From JABDCD01 sp964469525 (lineage in GTDB: Bacteria; Pseudomonadota; Alphaproteobacteria; Rickettsiales; SXRF01), in contig CAYXYU010000002.1 in NCBI GenBank assembly GCA_964469525.1, forward strand, positions 124,001-188,000: 64,000 nucleotides of DNA, given 5' to 3'. The position numbers and the translations under genes are program-made. Below are positions 7,470 to 15,781 of the stretch, in pieces; within the stretch, counting starts at the first letter, position 1; each line of letters opens with the position of its first letter. The notes beneath the pieces were generated by a model that saw only the letters and a program-made list of their open reading frames with translations, was not told the DNA's origin and made no database searches.

Positions 7470-8654
7470 ATGCATGCAGATCCCATCGTTATAGTCAGTG
7501 CCGCGCGTACCCCCATAGGGGCGTTCAATGGCATGTTTAAAGAATTGCCGGCTCACAAGTTAGGAGAGGCTGTTATCAGGGCGCTGCTAAATCGTACCAA
7601 AGTTGAAGGCTCAAAAATTTCAGAGGTCATTATGGGCCAGATCATGACAGCACGCACCGGCCCTAATCCAGCCAGACAGGCAGCAATAAGTGCAGGATTG
7701 CCTGAGGAGATTCCTTCCTATGGCATTAATCAGTTATGCGGATCAGGTCTGCGCTCCATCTGTCTTGGTTATCAGGCGATCAAAAGCGGAGACTCCCATA
7801 TTGTTATTGCGGGTGGCCAGGAAAATATGAGTCTGGCTCCACATGCCTTTCCTATGAGAGCTGTTCCTAAAGATAGTGAAGCAAGGCTAGTAGATACTAT
7901 GCTTCACGACGCATTGATTGATCCTTTTTACAACATTCATGTGGTTGGCACTGCCGAAAATATTGCCAGAAAATTTGATATTTCACGGGATGAACAGGAT
8001 GAATATGCTGCGCATTCCTACAATAGATGTGAAAGTGCCCGCAGAAAAAAGGTTTTCTTGGATGAAATGGTTCCCATCAAGATTCAGGAAAATGGTCGCG
8101 AGATTGTTCTGGATACGGATGAAATCCCCAGGAATGGGGTGACCAAAGCAAGCCTTGCTGAGTTAAAGCCAGCTTATCTGGGGGCGAGTACAGTAACTGC
8201 TGGTAATGCGTCTGGGATTAGTGATGGTTCTGCGGCAGTAATGTTGATGAGCCTCAAAGAGGCAGAGAAGCGTGGCTTGCCCCCCATGGCCACTATTAAA
8301 TCCTGGGCCGAGGCCGGAGTTAATCCTGCAATCATGGGAACAGGACCGGTTCCAGCCAGCAATAAGGCACTCGCAAAAGCAGGGTGGACCGTAGAAGACT
8401 TGGATTTGATTGAATCCAATGAAGCCTTTGCTGCGCAGGCCATATATGTCAACCGTGAAATGCGGTGGGACATGAGCAAAGTTAATGTGAATGGAGGGGC
8501 AATTGCATTAGGCCATCCTTTTGGTGCTTCAGGTGCACGCATTCTAACGACGTTGCTTTATGAAATGCAGCGTCAGGATGCTCGCAGAGGGCTCGCGACA
8601 TTGTGTATTGGTGGTGGTATGGGAATAGCGATGTGCATAGAACGGCAATGCTGA
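7470..8654 (+). CDS. thiolase (acetyl-CoA C-acyltransferase) in the quorum-sensing island
   Basis: This is a full-length 394-residue thiolase. The nucleophile Cys90 lies in NQLCGSGLRS, the His in GGAIALGHPFGASGAR and the second Cys in TLCIGGGMG. It belongs to the biosynthetic or degradative tetrameric thiolases that condense or cleave acyl-CoA. It differs from the second thiolase at 32624 and has AT-richer codon use, so it travelled with the island rather than arising by local duplication. Downstream of luxI and near the PhyH gene, it could supply or trim a CoA-linked acyl chain for the signal or for a QS-controlled metabolite. That role is inference; the enzyme family is certain. Confidence 0.92.
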   Translation: MHADPIVIVSAARTPIGAFNGMFKELPAHKLGEAVIRALLNRTKVEGSKISEVIMGQIMTARTGPNPARQAAISAGLPEEIPSYGINQLCGSGLRSICLGYQAIKSGDSHIVIAGGQENMSLAPHAFPMRAVPKDSEARLVDTMLHDALIDPFYNIHVVGTAENIARKFDISRDEQDEYAAHSYNRCESARRKKVFLDEMVPIKIQENGREIVLDTDEIPRNGVTKASLAELKPAYLGASTVTAGNASGISDGSAAVMLMSLKEAEKRGLPPMATIKSWAEAGVNPAIMGTGPVPASNKALAKAGWTVEDLDLIESNEAFAAQAIYVNREMRWDMSKVNVNGGAIALGHPFGASGARILTTLLYEMQRQDARRGLATLCIGGGMGIAMCIERQC

Positions 8655-8663
8655 TATGCAATC

Positions 8664-9053
8664 ATGGAAAAAAAACGCGTAACAAGAATTCCTTCGCAAT
8701 CTCCCGATAGCACCCGGGAAAAACAGAGGGATGATGCAGTAATCGCCCTTATAAGAGGACTGGATTTCCTAATTGCGAAGGCGAATGCACAGGGATTTGT
8801 AGTCCCTGTTAATATCCTTCACCGAACAAAAGAGGATTTAGTGCTATGGGCGGTCGATTACGAATTCCAGGAAACCAGACAAGATAAATTTATACATTCC
8901 TGCCTTTATAGTGACGGAATGGCTTTAGGCGTTAATTTTATTATGCAGTATGCGTCCCTCAAAGAGGGTCATCAAAGGCAAAAACTTATTATTGCCATGG
9001 ATGCCTTGTTAACAGAATATATCGCCATGACTGAGGCTATGAAGATTTCCTAG
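8664..9053 (+). CDS. small helical protein downstream of the thiolase, unknown
   Basis: The protein has 129 residues and starts 9 bp after the thiolase stop, so it is probably cotranscribed. The N-terminus is basic (MEKKRVTRIPSQ); the rest is predicted helical with no membrane segment. Similar patterning to the 6901 product (aromatic pair, then a hydrophobic helix and a K/Q-rich segment) suggests distant paralogy. Its last 17 bases overlap the 3' end of the convergent gene at 9037-9240. Function unknown. Confidence 0.6.
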   Translation: MEKKRVTRIPSQSPDSTREKQRDDAVIALIRGLDFLIAKANAQGFVVPVNILHRTKEDLVLWAVDYEFQETRQDKFIHSCLYSDGMALGVNFIMQYASLKEGHQRQKLIIAMDALLTEYIAMTEAMKIS

Positions 9054-9240
9054 AATCTTCCGCTTTCAGTAGTTCAATTATCGTATTAGCCACTCGCGCC
9101 CAGTGTGCAGCACTGTCGAAAAAACCTTTATTATAATCTCTGTCCATTCGACTATAGGCGTACTCCACAGGATGAAAACGTGTTCCACACTTTCTCATAA
9201 TGTGACAAGCGTCTCTATGGATTTTTTTCTCTGTAGGCAT
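9037..9240 (-). CDS. small hypothetical protein (67 aa)
   Basis: The ATG at 9240 is preceded on the minus strand by GGAAGGAGGGTT, one of the best ribosome-binding sites in the window, which makes this short frame credible. The product is charged, with two Cys and several His (HRDACHIMRKCGTRFH), and a helical C-terminal half (AAHWARVANTIIELLKAE). It is convergent with and overlaps the preceding small gene by 17 bases. No family is recognised. Metal binding by the Cys/His cluster is possible but unproven. Confidence 0.5.
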   Translation of the reverse strand: MPTEKKIHRDACHIMRKCGTRFHPVEYAYSRMDRDYNKGFFDSAAHWARVANTIIELLKAEDSRKSS

Positions 9241-9614
9241 AACCCTCCTTCCATTTTATCACAGTATGATACAACTAATTTGGTCGTTCCGGAAGTAGCA
9301 AATAAAAATTAAATTACAGATAGTTATAAAATTTGGATGGTTGTATATTCTTATCTTCAAACTCGTCTTCTTAATCGTCGCATCTCTGATAATTCCCTGT
9401 TATTTACTCCAGCAATTAGAAAGGAAATCCTCGCTGAGGCAGAGAAAGCCGCTAGTTCGACGCTATGAATGGTCTTTCGGTCAAGTGTAGAAATGGATTT
9501 TTCGCTGTTTATTCCCTGTAAAGCTGGGAAATAGATTAAGAGAGCGGTTCGCGGTAGACTACGACCACCGCCACGGTTTGCAGCTTCTGACAATCATTTA
9601 AGAGAAAATATGTT
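9241..9614. other. 374-bp gap with one weak ORF and a repeat
   Basis: This AT-rich stretch lies between two divergently oriented genes. A plus-strand frame from ATG 9337 to TGA 9468 encodes 43 residues (including LFTPAIRKEILAEAEKAASS) that look like a natural protein C-terminus. It has no ribosome-binding site and may be the tail of a decayed gene. The first copy of a 28-bp repeat lies at 9546-9573. The minus-strand frame at 9357-9593 looks like a chance ORF. Confidence 0.35.
9546..9573 (+). repeat. 28-bp imperfect direct repeat, copy A
   Basis: Begins GGTTCGCGGTAGACTAC and ends ACCGCCA. It matches copy B at 9991-10018 in 23 of 28 positions in direct orientation. The two copies bracket the PhnA-like gene, 41 bases before its start and 28 bases after its stop. 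Confidence 0.5.
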
Positions 9615-9962
9615 ATGAGTGAAATGCCCCTCTGCCCCAAGTGCCAATCTCCCTATGCATATGAAGACAGGGGATTGTTGGTTTGCCCGGAATGCGCCCA
9701 TGAATGGTCAAGGCAGGCACAGCAGGATCCTACTGCAGAAGCAAAGATCGTTCGTGATGCCAATGGCGCGGAACTCAAGGACGGGGATACGGTAACTGTC
9801 ATCAAGGATTTGAAAGTGAAGGGCTCTTCATCCGTTGTAAAAGTAGGAACCAAGGTCAAAAATATCCGCCTAGTCGATGGTGACCATGACATTGATTGCA
9901 AGATTCCGGGAATAGGGGCGATGGGGCTGAAATCGGAATTTGTAAAGAAAGTCTCGGAATAG
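9615..9962 (+). CDS. yjdM: PhnA/YjdM-family zinc-ribbon protein
   Basis: The protein has 115 residues. An N-terminal zinc ribbon (CPKCQSPYAYEDRGLLVCPEC, two CxxC pairs within residues 7-27) is followed by the PhnA beta-barrel domain with ANGAELKDGDTVTVIKDLKV and the terminal GIGAMGLKSEFVKK. The length is normal for the family. Despite the old name alkylphosphonate uptake operon protein PhnA, the cellular role is not established. The gene is isolated, bracketed by a direct repeat and lies at the right-hand end of the AT-rich island, so it may have moved as a small cassette. Confidence 0.9.
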   Translation: MSEMPLCPKCQSPYAYEDRGLLVCPECAHEWSRQAQQDPTAEAKIVRDANGAELKDGDTVTVIKDLKVKGSSSVVKVGTKVKNIRLVDGDHDIDCKIPGIGAMGLKSEFVKKVSE

Positions 9963-9990
9963 ACAGATCCATGTGAAAGATGGAGAGACG

Positions 9991-10018
9991 GGTTCGCGGT
10001 AAACTACCGTCACTGCCA
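9991..10018 (+). repeat. 28-bp imperfect direct repeat, copy B
   Basis: Begins GGTTCGCGGTAAACTACC and ends CACTGCCA. It lies 28 bases after the PhnA-like gene and matches copy A at 9546 in the same orientation. Both copies contain short internal inverted repeats (here CGGTA/TACCG). Confidence 0.5.
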
Positions 10019-10101
10019 GTTCTTTCTTGCCAAAGAAGATTTTACAAGCGTTTTGCAAACGTTTGCAGCAGGACTCACTATGAAAGTGTCTAATAGACAA
10101 G

Positions 10102-10860
10102 CTAGCCACTTCGCTCAATATCTTCTTGCTTCTCTATTTTCTCCACCTGCACGGTATATCGGGTGCCGTCGTGCATCACGATCTCGGCCGTTGTGCCGGG
10201 AGTGAAATCGTGGGCGCGCGCCCATGTTGCCAATTCACCCAGCGTCATTTTTTCATCTTCCGCCTTGATCCGGTCCGCATTCGTCTGCTTCCTGGTGAAA
10301 TAGCTGCCGCCGCTCTGTTGCGGCGCCGGTTCCCGTTTTCCGTCACGCAAACTCGCCCAGTCGCGCACAAACAGGGCGATGGCTTCCTCGATCAGGCGCA
10401 GATGCAAAGTTTTTCCGGTATCCGTGGAGCCGTAGGCCACTTCCTTCTGCGCGTAGACCCGGCCGGTATCCACGCTGGCATCCATTTCGATCAGGGAGAC
10501 GCCGGCGGGAAGGGATTTCCGGATGCACCATGCCGCCGCGTCGTTGCCCTTGCAGTGCGGTACCAGCCCGGGATGGACGTTCAGGCGGCGTTTTGCCATG
10601 GCCAGTATGTCGGGGCTTAAAATATGCGGACTCCAGAAATTCAGCAGCCAGTCGGCTTTTTTTCCTTTCTCTACGAACTGCTGCAAGGCCTCCCGGGAGG
10701 TCAGGGAACAGGGAATATTATTTTTCCGGCACAGTGCGATGATGTCTTCATCGGCGGTGCTGCCGGCGAAGACATGCACAATGTTTTCATTGAGGGAAAC
10801 AATATGCTTCAAACATGCCAGCCCCACCTCCTTCGAGGCGAGGACTAGGCAGCCAGGCAT
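10102..10860 (-). CDS. formyltransferase-family protein (probable sugar N-formyltransferase)
   Basis: The protein has 252 residues with a formyl-transferase N-terminal fold. The family signature appears as NVHPGLVPHCKGNDAAAW (Asn, His and Asp positions typical of N10-formyltetrahydrofolate-dependent enzymes), followed by GVSLIEMDASVDTGRVYAQ. The C-terminal part carries a small beta domain. It is shorter than methionyl-tRNA formyltransferase and sits in a surface-sugar locus, so formylation of an amino sugar is the likely job; a DegT aminotransferase that could make the amine lies at 18710. Its start overlaps the 3' end of the methyltransferase-like gene by 16 bases. The substrate is inferred, the fold is clear. 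Confidence 0.82.
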   Translation of the reverse strand: MPGCLVLASKEVGLACLKHIVSLNENIVHVFAGSTADEDIIALCRKNNIPCSLTSREALQQFVEKGKKADWLLNFWSPHILSPDILAMAKRRLNVHPGLVPHCKGNDAAAWCIRKSLPAGVSLIEMDASVDTGRVYAQKEVAYGSTDTGKTLHLRLIEEAIALFVRDWASLRDGKREPAPQQSGGSYFTRKQTNADRIKAEDEKMTLGELATWARAHDFTPGTTAEIVMHDGTRYTVQVEKIEKQEDIERSG

Positions 10861-11759
10861 GGCACTTCGACGGATTCCGGATCCTTCGGGATAATTTCCT
10901 TCTGCTGGAAATACCGCGCGACGTTTTTATCGAGGTGGGAGATTTCCATGAAGCGGTCGATGACGGGCTGGTCGCCGTACAGGAAGAAACCTTCGATGCG
11001 AGCGTCGTTGCCGCCGCCGATATCCTGCCCGGAGAACGGGCCGGGCGCGCGCGTGCCAAACAGGTGACAAAACGGCTTGTCGATCTTCGACATGAACTCG
11101 TCCAGCGAGAAATAGGTGAGGGTTTTGCCCAGGCGCGAGGTCTGGAACGTATCGCCGAGCGAGAAATAGGTATTGAGCAGGGCGACCCGGCCGCGCTTGA
11201 CGAAATCGACCAACTCGTCGACGTTTTCATAGGCGTAGTTGGTGACACTTCGGTCATAGAGCAGATCGGCGCTGTCGGTGAAATCGGAGGCGGTGTTGTA
11301 GAGTTTCATTGTATAATCCGGGTGCAGCACCTCGGAGGTCAGGCGCAGCATCTCCGAAAGCTCGATCCCCTTATATTCGATGGCTTCGATGTCCAGCAGC
11401 GGCAGGGGCGATTTAGTGTCGCGGATGTATTTCTGCACGACCTCGAAACCGTCGATCATCTCGTACAGCGAACTGCCGATTTCCATGACCGAGCGCAGCT
11501 CCGGCGCGGCGGCCAGCAGCAGGTACAGCAACAGGTTCTTTTCTTTGCGGGGGATCGCGTCGAAATCGATCGTTTGGCGGCGCAGGAGGCGCTTATATTC
11601 CAAAACCTCTTTGAAATAGTAGGAGAGGTGCCAGGTATCGTAGGCTTCGCTGTCCTGCAGGCTGCGGTGGATGATTCGCTCCGACCCGTCCAGAGGCTCG
11701 GTGAATACCTGCAAGTAAGTGGTTCCCGCCTTGTGACCGTAATAATCGTTAATTGCCAT
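10845..11759 (-). CDS. putative SAM-methyltransferase-fold protein of glycan locus
   Basis: The protein has 304 residues. The pattern VMEIGSSLYEMIDGF (about 90-104) resembles the SAM-binding motif I region, and EYKGIELSEML follows where the second strand would be. The tail contains FGTRAPGPFSGQDIGGGND. The reading as a methyltransferase rests on these patterns alone and is moderate. The ATG at 11759 is preceded by AAGGAATAACAA. It is the first gene of a minus-strand pair with the formyltransferase and diverges from the ABC exporter genes, so it probably modifies the same glycan. Confidence 0.5.
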   Translation of the reverse strand: MAINDYYGHKAGTTYLQVFTEPLDGSERIIHRSLQDSEAYDTWHLSYYFKEVLEYKRLLRRQTIDFDAIPRKEKNLLLYLLLAAAPELRSVMEIGSSLYEMIDGFEVVQKYIRDTKSPLPLLDIEAIEYKGIELSEMLRLTSEVLHPDYTMKLYNTASDFTDSADLLYDRSVTNYAYENVDELVDFVKRGRVALLNTYFSLGDTFQTSRLGKTLTYFSLDEFMSKIDKPFCHLFGTRAPGPFSGQDIGGGNDARIEGFFLYGDQPVIDRFMEISHLDKNVARYFQQKEIIPKDPESVEVPCLAA

Positions 11760-11810
11760 TTGTTATTCCTTAAACCGTGGTTGCAACTCATTAGATCGGC
11801 GGGACTATAA

Positions 11811-11839
11811 TTGACAAACCTACCCCCTGTCCATAGGAT
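11811..11839 (+). promoter_or_regulatory. sigma70-type promoter for the polysaccharide export operon
   Basis: TTGACA at 11811-11816 and TAGGAT at 11834-11839 are separated by exactly 17 bases. It faces the ABC permease. If it is used, the TTG (11811) and ATG (11838) in-frame starts of that gene would not be on the transcript, supporting the ATG at 11895. Confidence 0.5.
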
Positions 11840-11894
11840 GCAGCGCGACTTTAAGCGATTCTCCCGGAACCCAAACAATCACGATGAATCAGCG

Positions 11895-12695
11895 ATGGAC
11901 GGAATGCACCATAAAATAGCTGTGGCGCTCAAGGATCTGTATGACGGCCTGCGGCGCTGGGAGTTGTGGTCGAGCCTGGCCTCGCGGGAGCTTCTGCAGG
12001 GCTATTTCGGCTCGTTCTTCGGCAGGTTCTGGATCGCCCTCAGCCTCGGGATTTTTATTTTAATCACCGGCAAGATGTATTCCATTATCTTCAAGGTGGA
12101 CAGCGCTGTCTATCTGCCGTTCCTGTGCTCCGGCCTGGTGTGTTGGCGGCTCATCACTTACATGATCAACGAGGCGGCCAGCGTGTTCGTTAAATCTGCG
12201 GGATATTTAAAGGGGTTCTCGCTTCCGGTATCCATCTTCGTGTACCGCTCGCTGCTGAAGAACCTCGTGATTTTTTCCCATTACCTTCTCGTATACGTCC
12301 TCGTCGCGTTTATTTATTCCGTGGATGTCAATGTTTACACTCTGCTGTTCATCCCCGGGCTCGTCATTCTGATGCTCAACAGCTTCTGGTTCGTCACCCT
12401 GTTCGGGATTTTCTGCACCCGCTTCAAGGACCTGCAGCAACTGCTCAGCAGCTTCACCATTCTCATTTTTTTCGTCACGCCGATCTTCTGGCCGGCGGAG
12501 ATGATAGAAAGCCATAAGAAGCTGGTATTGCTGAACCCCTTTTACCACCTTTTGGAGATTGTCCGTGCCCCGCTGCTCGGGACGGCGCCGGACGGGTTAT
12601 CGTGGTTCGTCGGCCTTGGAATAGCGCTATGCGGCATTTTAATTACCATCCCTGTCTTCGCTCATTTCAGAAGCCGGGTGGTGTACTGGGTATAG
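11895..12695 (+). CDS. ABC-2 type polysaccharide export permease (Wzm/KpsM-like)
   Basis: From ATG 11895 the product has 266 residues, the usual length for this family; in-frame TTG 11811 or ATG 11838 would lengthen it but overlap the promoter. It has an N-terminal amphipathic segment (WELWSSLASRELLQGYFGSF) and six hydrophobic stretches ending near LLEIVRAPLLG and VVYWV, the classical ABC2_membrane pattern of O-antigen and capsule exporters. It would form the transmembrane channel that exports a completed, undecaprenyl- or lipid-linked polysaccharide. The ATPase gene follows after three bases. Confidence 0.9.
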   Translation: MDGMHHKIAVALKDLYDGLRRWELWSSLASRELLQGYFGSFFGRFWIALSLGIFILITGKMYSIIFKVDSAVYLPFLCSGLVCWRLITYMINEAASVFVKSAGYLKGFSLPVSIFVYRSLLKNLVIFSHYLLVYVLVAFIYSVDVNVYTLLFIPGLVILMLNSFWFVTLFGIFCTRFKDLQQLLSSFTILIFFVTPIFWPAEMIESHKKLVLLNPFYHLLEIVRAPLLGTAPDGLSWFVGLGIALCGILITIPVFAHFRSRVVYWV

Positions 12696-12698
12696 CGC

Positions 12699-13457
12699 AT
12701 GTCCTTGGTCAAGTTAGAAAATGTCTGCGTGGATTACCCGATTTACGATCTGGAGGCCCAGTATCTCCGCCAAAGCATTCTGCATAAATGCTCTTACGGG
12801 CTGCTGGGCAAGAAACGCAGCCAGATCCGCGTGGAGGTGAACGCCCTTAAATCCATCAATCTGGAGGCGAAGGACGGCGACCGCATCGGCATTATCGGCC
12901 TCAACGGGGCCGGCAAGACGACGCTGCTGCAGACGATCGCCGGGATTTTCAGCCCTTCGAGCGGCAGGAGAATCGTAAGGGGCAGGATCAACGCGCTCTA
13001 TAACATCGGGCTAGGCTTCGACACCAACGCGACCGGCTATGAGAACATCGTGCTGCGCGGCCTGTTCATGGGGATGTCCGGGGCCGAGGCGAAGAAGCTT
13101 ATTCCTGGCGTCGAGGAATTCACCGAACTGGGGTATTTCCTGAACCTGCCCATCCGCACCTACAGCGCCGGCATGCAGGTGAAGCTGGCCTTCGCAATCG
13201 CCACCTCCATCCACCCGGAAATTCTCATCATGGATGAATGGATCGGCGCCGGCGACCAGGCCTTCCAGGATAAGGCCAAAAAACGCTTGCAGACGGTGGT
13301 CGAATCGTCTTCGGTGCTTCTGCTGGCCAGCCACGCGGAGAAGCTGGTCAGGGACAATTGCAATAAATGCATCCTGCTGCATAAGGGAGAGATGCTCGGC
13401 ATCGGGGACACGGACGCCATGTTCAAGGAATATACCAAAGTGATGAGGATGAAGTAG
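12699..13457 (+). CDS. polysaccharide export ABC transporter ATP-binding protein (Wzt/KpsT-like)
   Basis: The protein has 252 residues. Walker A is GLNGAGKTT, the signature motif is YSAGMQVKLAFA, Walker B is ILIMDEWIGAGD and the H-loop lies in LLLASHAE. N-terminal YPIYDLEAQYLRQS is typical for exporters of the Wzt/KpsT/RfbB group. There is no C-terminal glycan-binding extension as in E. coli O9a Wzt, so substrate recognition is probably not chain-cap dependent. It acts with the preceding permease on the inner membrane. Next comes the first sulfotransferase, 10 bp on. Confidence 0.92.
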   Translation: MSLVKLENVCVDYPIYDLEAQYLRQSILHKCSYGLLGKKRSQIRVEVNALKSINLEAKDGDRIGIIGLNGAGKTTLLQTIAGIFSPSSGRRIVRGRINALYNIGLGFDTNATGYENIVLRGLFMGMSGAEAKKLIPGVEEFTELGYFLNLPIRTYSAGMQVKLAFAIATSIHPEILIMDEWIGAGDQAFQDKAKKRLQTVVESSSVLLLASHAEKLVRDNCNKCILLHKGEMLGIGDTDAMFKEYTKVMRMK

Positions 13458-13467
13458 GGAGGAAGAG

Positions 13468-14628
13468 ATGGCAGTGTTGGACTTTACTCTGAAACGCCTG
13501 GGGCTGAAACCACAACGCGTTTCGCCATTAGCCCCGGTACAGGAAAGCCAGGATAAGCCGGAAGATATTGTCCGGCGCATCGACGAGCATATCGCGGACA
13601 TGGAAGCGCGGGCCTTGAGCGAGCATTCCATCGCGGACGACGTATCCAGGCTAAGAAGCCTGGCGCAGGCACTGTTTCCCAGGGACTACCCGATCCCGGA
13701 ACAAAAAAATTTGCATCGCACCATATTCGACATGCCTGTAAACCCCATAGAAGCCATTGTCCAGATGGGCGTTCTCAAGGTAGTAAATAAACGCCTTCTA
13801 AACCACTGGTACAAGGATCGGCTCGTCTTTTTGATTTGCGCAGAAAAATCCAGTTCAACCCTGCATGAAATTATTATTGCCGAGATACTGAAATCCCAAT
13901 GCAATATTCAGTCACGCTACACCATGCAAAGAGGCATACGGTATGGTTCTTCTGAAATGGCATCCGAGGCCTCCATACACGGCCTGGTTCCCATGTATGT
14001 TCCCGACGGCGGCGTTATAAGGGGGTCCTACCTGCCTTTTCCCGGGAACTATAGGTATTCGCAATATCTGGGGGGAAATAAAATTATCTTTCTTACCCGT
14101 CACCCGGCCGACAGGATGGTGGCCAGAGCTTGCATGAGAAAAAATTCCGAACATGCCGCAGAATTTATAGAGAGTTTGGAACAGGGTAAAGCATTTGACT
14201 CCATATTGCATGGCCAGAACAACGCCTCCTTGAGGTATAACCTGGAATGGATGGCCGGCTGGCTACAAGCCAGAGGCAACCATGCCAATTTATATACGAT
14301 CAGATACGAAGATATGATGGCTGCCCCCAGAAAGCATTTTAACGGTATCTATACATTCCTGACCGGCCGGGAGATGGATGACAAAACATGGAAAATAATA
14401 CAACAAGATAAAATGCCTGAAACCAAGGCCGGGGGAATCTTGCAACCAGGCGCAACCGAAGGTCGTGTTTACCCACGCGGCTATTCAGGAAAGGTGGGGG
14501 TGTGGAAAGATTACTTAAACGATCGGGAGATAGCAGAGTACAATGAGATTGTGACAAGTTTTTTAAAATATCACCCTGCGGCCAGGCTCGTTACCAAACT
14601 ATATCCGGATATTATCATTAAGAAATAA
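13468..14628 (+). CDS. sulfotransferase, paralogue 1
   Basis: The protein has 386 residues with a strong AGGGAGGAAGAG before the ATG. The PAPS 5'-phosphosulfate loop reads FLICAEKSSSTLHE at about residue 124 and the 3'-phosphate site IIFLTRHPADRMVA at about 205. A conserved YPRGYSGKVGVWKDYL lies near the C-terminus. It should transfer sulfate from PAPS to a carbohydrate in the cytoplasm. An N-terminal helical region of about 80 residues precedes the catalytic domain. It is clearly paralogous to the next gene and cotranscribed with the ABC exporter, so the exported polysaccharide is probably sulfated. Confidence 0.85.
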   Translation: MAVLDFTLKRLGLKPQRVSPLAPVQESQDKPEDIVRRIDEHIADMEARALSEHSIADDVSRLRSLAQALFPRDYPIPEQKNLHRTIFDMPVNPIEAIVQMGVLKVVNKRLLNHWYKDRLVFLICAEKSSSTLHEIIIAEILKSQCNIQSRYTMQRGIRYGSSEMASEASIHGLVPMYVPDGGVIRGSYLPFPGNYRYSQYLGGNKIIFLTRHPADRMVARACMRKNSEHAAEFIESLEQGKAFDSILHGQNNASLRYNLEWMAGWLQARGNHANLYTIRYEDMMAAPRKHFNGIYTFLTGREMDDKTWKIIQQDKMPETKAGGILQPGATEGRVYPRGYSGKVGVWKDYLNDREIAEYNEIVTSFLKYHPAARLVTKLYPDIIIKK

Positions 14629-14650
14629 CATTAAGGATTGCCGATTAAAA

Positions 14651-15781
14651 ATGATTCAGGTCATTATTAACAGAATCCGCCCGCTAAAAAAGCGCAGCTT
14701 TTCGCTTGATAACATCAAGCTGTTTATCGATCGCATGGAAGAAACCGCACTTGCCAATGCTTCCACCCTGGCCCAGGATATTCAGACCCTGAAAGAAATG
14801 GCGGTCGAGTTTTACGGCGAAGAGATACAAACGCAGAACAAAAATAACGAGCTGCACCGCACCATGTTCGACATGCCGGTCAATATGGCCGAAGCGACCG
14901 TGCAGTTGGCCTTGCGGAAAGTGACCAATAAGCGCATACGGCAGGGCTGGTATAAAGATAAGTATATTTTCTTAATTAATTCAGAAAAATCGAGCTCGAC
15001 GCTGCATGAAATCGTCATTAGGGGCATTCTGGAGTGCCACAGCGACATCGCTTTTACGCCCGGCATCCAGCGCGGCATCAAATTTGGGCCCACCGAGCTT
15101 GCCTCAGGATCAACCATACACGGTCTGCTGCCGATGTATGCGCCGGACGGCGGGCTTTTCCGGGGGCCTTACCTGCCGATGCCCGGTAACTTTCGTTACA
15201 TAGAAGATCTCGGAAATTGCAAAATCGTTTTTCTCTGCCGGCATCCGGCCGACCGGCTGGTGGCCAGCGGCTGCATGCTGGGAAGCCCGGAAGAGGCCGA
15301 GGCTTTCGAAAAACGAATGAATGACGGGATAGCCTTCCGAGGGCTGATCCATGAATATTTCAGCAAATTCCTGAAATCGCTCCATAACGACCTGAACTGG
15401 ATGGCCGGCTGGCTGTTGAAATATAATGGCCGGGATAATTTCCGCGTCTTCCGGTATGAGGACATGGTGGCTGCTCCTAAAATGCATTTTGCCGCTCTTT
15501 TTCGTTACCTGACCGGCAAGGACATGGATGAGGAAAGCTGGGAAATGATCCAGGATAAAATGCCCAAGACCAAAGCCGGGGGTGAATTGCAGCCGGGGAA
15601 TACTGCGCTCAGAAACTACCCCAGAGGGTATACGGGGAATGTGGGAATATGGAAGAATTACTTAAGCGATAAGGATATCGCCGATTATAATGACATCGTC
15701 TCCAGATTTCTCAACTATCACCCCGGAGCTCCGGCTGTGCTGGAGCTCTTTCCTGACTTGTTGTTAGCAAGAGAAAACTGA
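14651..15781 (+). CDS. sulfotransferase, paralogue 2
   Basis: The protein has 376 residues and is collinear with the preceding sulfotransferase. Shared blocks include HRTMFDMPVN, FLINSEKSSSTLHE (5' PAPS loop), IQRGIKFGPTELAS, MYAPDGG, FLCRHPADRLVA (3' phosphate site) and NYPRGYTGNVGIWKNYL. The two arose by tandem duplication and have diverged through their length, suggesting different acceptor positions or sugars. The downstream gene starts immediately after this TGA. Confidence 0.85.
   Translation: MIQVIINRIRPLKKRSFSLDNIKLFIDRMEETALANASTLAQDIQTLKEMAVEFYGEEIQTQNKNNELHRTMFDMPVNMAEATVQLALRKVTNKRIRQGWYKDKYIFLINSEKSSSTLHEIVIRGILECHSDIAFTPGIQRGIKFGPTELASGSTIHGLLPMYAPDGGLFRGPYLPMPGNFRYIEDLGNCKIVFLCRHPADRLVASGCMLGSPEEAEAFEKRMNDGIAFRGLIHEYFSKFLKSLHNDLNWMAGWLLKYNGRDNFRVFRYEDMVAAPKMHFAALFRYLTGKDMDEESWEMIQDKMPKTKAGGELQPGNTALRNYPRGYTGNVGIWKNYLSDKDIADYNDIVSRFLNYHPGAPAVLELFPDLLLAREN

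Noticed and set aside
9357..9593. 78-codon minus-strand ORF
   Set aside because: No ribosome-binding site and it runs across the repeat copy; the plus strand looks more protein-like here.
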